NCBI GenBank assembly: GCA_900759005.1 | Contig: CAAEUQ010000083.1 | Location: 1 to 13,274 of the forward strand | Length of the DNA stretch: 13,274 bases | Reading direction: 5' to 3' | From: Clostridia bacterium | GTDB taxonomy: Bacteria > Bacillota > Clostridia > Christensenellales > Aristaeellaceae | Shown here: positions 11,143 through 13,274 of the stretch, piece after piece | Position numbering within the stretch: the first letter of the stretch is position 1 | Layout: the number at the start of each line of letters is the position of its first letter | Program-made: the position numbers and the translations under genes | Notes under the pieces: generated by a model | Database searches by the model: none | Told to the model about the DNA's origin: nothing | The model's input: the letters and a program-made list of their open reading frames with translations, nothing else

Positions 11143-13274
11143 GTCGCCTCCCACCCGGGAGGCGTGGATTGAAATGTGTAATGCACAAAGTTTATTGAAA
11201 TTATTTGTTCAACGTCGCCTCCCACCCGGGAGGCGTGGATTGAAATCAACCTGCTCATGCGTGAACTGCCAAACCATTTTGTCGCCTCCCACCCGGGAGG
11301 CGTGGATTGAAATAAGCGCGGCGTAAAGATGAAAAAAAGGTGAAAAAACGTCGCCTCCCACCCGGGAGGCGTGGATTGAAATCTTATACCACTGCTTATC
11401 CGCGTCGGAAACATAGTCGCCTCCCACCCGGGAGGCGTGGATTGAAATTGCGTCCGCGACCATCTCGATGACATCCGGCTGCTGTCGCCTCCCACCCGGG
11501 AGGCGTGGATTGAAATCCGCCTTGGCGATTTCACGTTTGATGCGCTTGACGTCGCCTCCCACCCGGGAGGCGTGGATTGAAATACGTATCAGCAGGGCTT
11601 CTGCGGTACGCAGAAAGTCGCCTCCCACCCGGGAGGCGTGGATTGAAATAACGAGGTGAAGCAGAATGTCGCTGTCACTACCGCGTCGCCTCCCACCCGG
11701 GAGGCGTGGATTGAAATTGGTTTGCGAACATCTGTGCCAGCTGCATAGGATGTCGCCTCCCACCCGGGAGGCGTGGATTGAAATGATCTCATTTTTTGCG
11801 GTGGCATTGACATTGCCGTCGCCTCCCACCCGGGAGGCGTGGATTGAAATGGATCATGCCTCTAAAGCGGGAGGCGAAACCGAATGAGTCGCCTCCCACC
11901 CGGGAGGCGTGGATTGAAATGTTTCGTCCTTCATAATATTTTCGCCATGCCATCGTCGCCTCCCACCCGGGAGGCGTGGATTGAAATGGATTTGCTTCAA
12001 CTCTTCCGATGGGGAAATCGAGTCGCCTCCCACCCGGGAGGCGTGGATTGAAATGACGCTCAAATCTTTGGGACGCGTAAGCAACTTGTGTCGCCTCCCA
12101 CCCGGGAGGCGTGGATTGAAATCCCGGTGATAGTGGGTTGACATGGATGCCCGAAGTCGCCTCCCACCCGGGAGGCGTGGATTGAAATGACGAAGTTGAA
12201 CATATCATTAAAGATGATTTGGTGTCGCCTCCCACCCGGGAGGCGTGGATTGAAATAAAACACCCGAAGTATGACAAGTTCATGAAGGAATGTCGCCTCC
12301 CACCCGGGAGGCGTGGATTGAAATAAAGGGAAATTCGCGCATGAGTTTGTAGGAGACGTCGCCTCCCACCCGGGAGGCGTGGATTGAAATGGCTCAGGTT
12401 CTTCGGGAGCCGTGTACTTAGTACGTCGCCTCCCACCCGGGAGGCGTGGATTGAAATACAGCTCATAAAAGAACGGCGTATGCCGAGCAAACGTCGCCTC
12501 CCACCCGGGAGGCGTGGATTGAAATATATCGCATGCATACGTTATTATATACCACCAGCGTCGCCTCCCACCCGGGAGGCGTGGATTGAAATAAGGGAAA
12601 GTTCGTTCATGAGGTGGACGGGGATTCGTCGCCTCCCACCCGGGAGGCGTGGATTGAAATTTACACCGAATCGAAGGGTTATCCTCGGTACAAGGTCGCC
12701 TCCCACCCGGGAGGCGTGGATTGAAATGTCTGATACTCCATTGAGATTTCCAACAACTTTGTCGCCTCCCACCCGGGAGGCGTGGATTGAAATAACACCA
12801 ATTACAGCGTCTCGCAGATGCAGATTCCCGTCGCCTCCCACCCGGGAGGCGTGGATTGAAATCGTAAAACGTTCCACATTTGCCCCTTTTATCCCCCGTC
12901 GCCTCCCACCCGGGAGGCGTGGATTGAAATCGCTGTGCTGATATCCCACACATCAAGGACGTGATGTCGCCTCCCACCCGGGAGGCGTGGATTGAAATAC
13001 CCCGAACATGTCGCAGAATATTTTCAGCTCAATGTCGCCTCCCACCCGGGAGGCGTGGATTGAAATCTTGAATTTGGCACGGGCGTATCTTATCCGATTG
13101 TCGCCTCCCACCCGGGAGGCGTGGATTGAAATTTATTCCAAAACCGCCGGAGGCCAATAAAAAGGCAAGTCGCCTCCCACCCGGGAGGCGTGGATTGAAA
13201 TTTTGGATCTTTCGGCGAACGAATCGATCAAGTTGACGTCGCCTCCCACCCGGGAGGCGTGGATTGAAATAACA
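11143..13274 (+). CRISPR. Type I-C CRISPR array, 32 repeats and 31 complete spacers, continuing past the window
   Basis: The 33-nt repeat begins GTCGCCTCCC, has an 8-bp stem CGCCTCCC/GGGAGGCG around ACCC, and ends TGGATTGAAAT, a typical type I-C repeat. All 32 copies appear identical. Repeat starts are 11143, 11214, 11281, 11350, 11416, 11484, 11551, 11617, 11685, 11752, 11818, 11888, 11955, 12022, 12090, 12156, 12224, 12292, 12358, 12425, 12493, 12560, 12628, 12695, 12761, 12830, 12898, 12966, 13034, 13100, 13169 and 13238. Spacers are 33-38 nt, mostly 33-36; the leader-proximal one is longest (38). No two spacers are the same, but spacers 18 and 22 are related. The window ends 4 nt into spacer 32. 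Long open frames across the array are artefacts of the repeat. Confidence 0.98.

Noticed and set aside
11073..12977. Long frames on both strands across the array, with recurring SIHASRVGGD or SPPTREAWIEI units
   Set aside because: These are translations of the 33-nt repeat (a multiple of three) and chance-open spacers, not proteins.

Overview
The window carries a complete type I-C CRISPR-Cas locus, preceded by about 2.3 kb of decayed mobile and host DNA. The genome is GC-rich. Strong AGGAGG-type ribosome binding sites, a class B sortase remnant, a phage head module and an XRE regulator relic, both of Bacillota type, together suggest a clostridial-type Bacillota bacterium. This placement is an inference from gene content, not a database result.

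Layout. Positions 1-61 hold the 3' end of a tRNA gene and its intrinsic terminator. Positions 388-1608 (minus strand) hold three broken phage head-morphogenesis genes in the usual phage order. Positions 1609-2255 hold fragments of XRE regulators and the catalytic end of a class B sortase. cas3 (2418-4544) has its own consensus promoter. A 305-bp intergenic region follows. Then comes a translationally coupled operon cas5c-cas8c-cas7c-cas4 (4850-8778), with an internal start for cas11c inside cas8c. About 690 bp of non-coding, repeat-rich DNA follows, including a decayed copy of the cas4 3' end. cas1 and cas2 (9469-10800), a leader of about 340 bp, and a CRISPR array running off the right edge complete the window. 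The array shows 32 identical 33-nt repeats and 31 complete spacers.

How it works together. Cas1-Cas2-Cas4 acquire spacers. Cas5c should process the array transcript. Cas5c, Cas8c, Cas11c and Cas7c form Cascade, and Cas3 degrades targets.

The most interesting element lies between cas3 and cas5c on the minus strand. It has a promoter (TTGACA, 17 bp, TATCAT), then a single degenerate repeat that keeps exactly the last 13 nt of the CRISPR repeat, then a pseudo-spacer. The first 17 nt of that pseudo-spacer match, with one mismatch at position 6, a site directly upstream of the cas5c -35 box. The site is flanked by a TTC PAM, the canonical type I-C PAM, and position 6 is the base flipped out in type I crRNA-target duplexes. 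I read this as a crRNA-like guide (CreR/CreA type) that lets Cascade repress its own operon without triggering cleavage.
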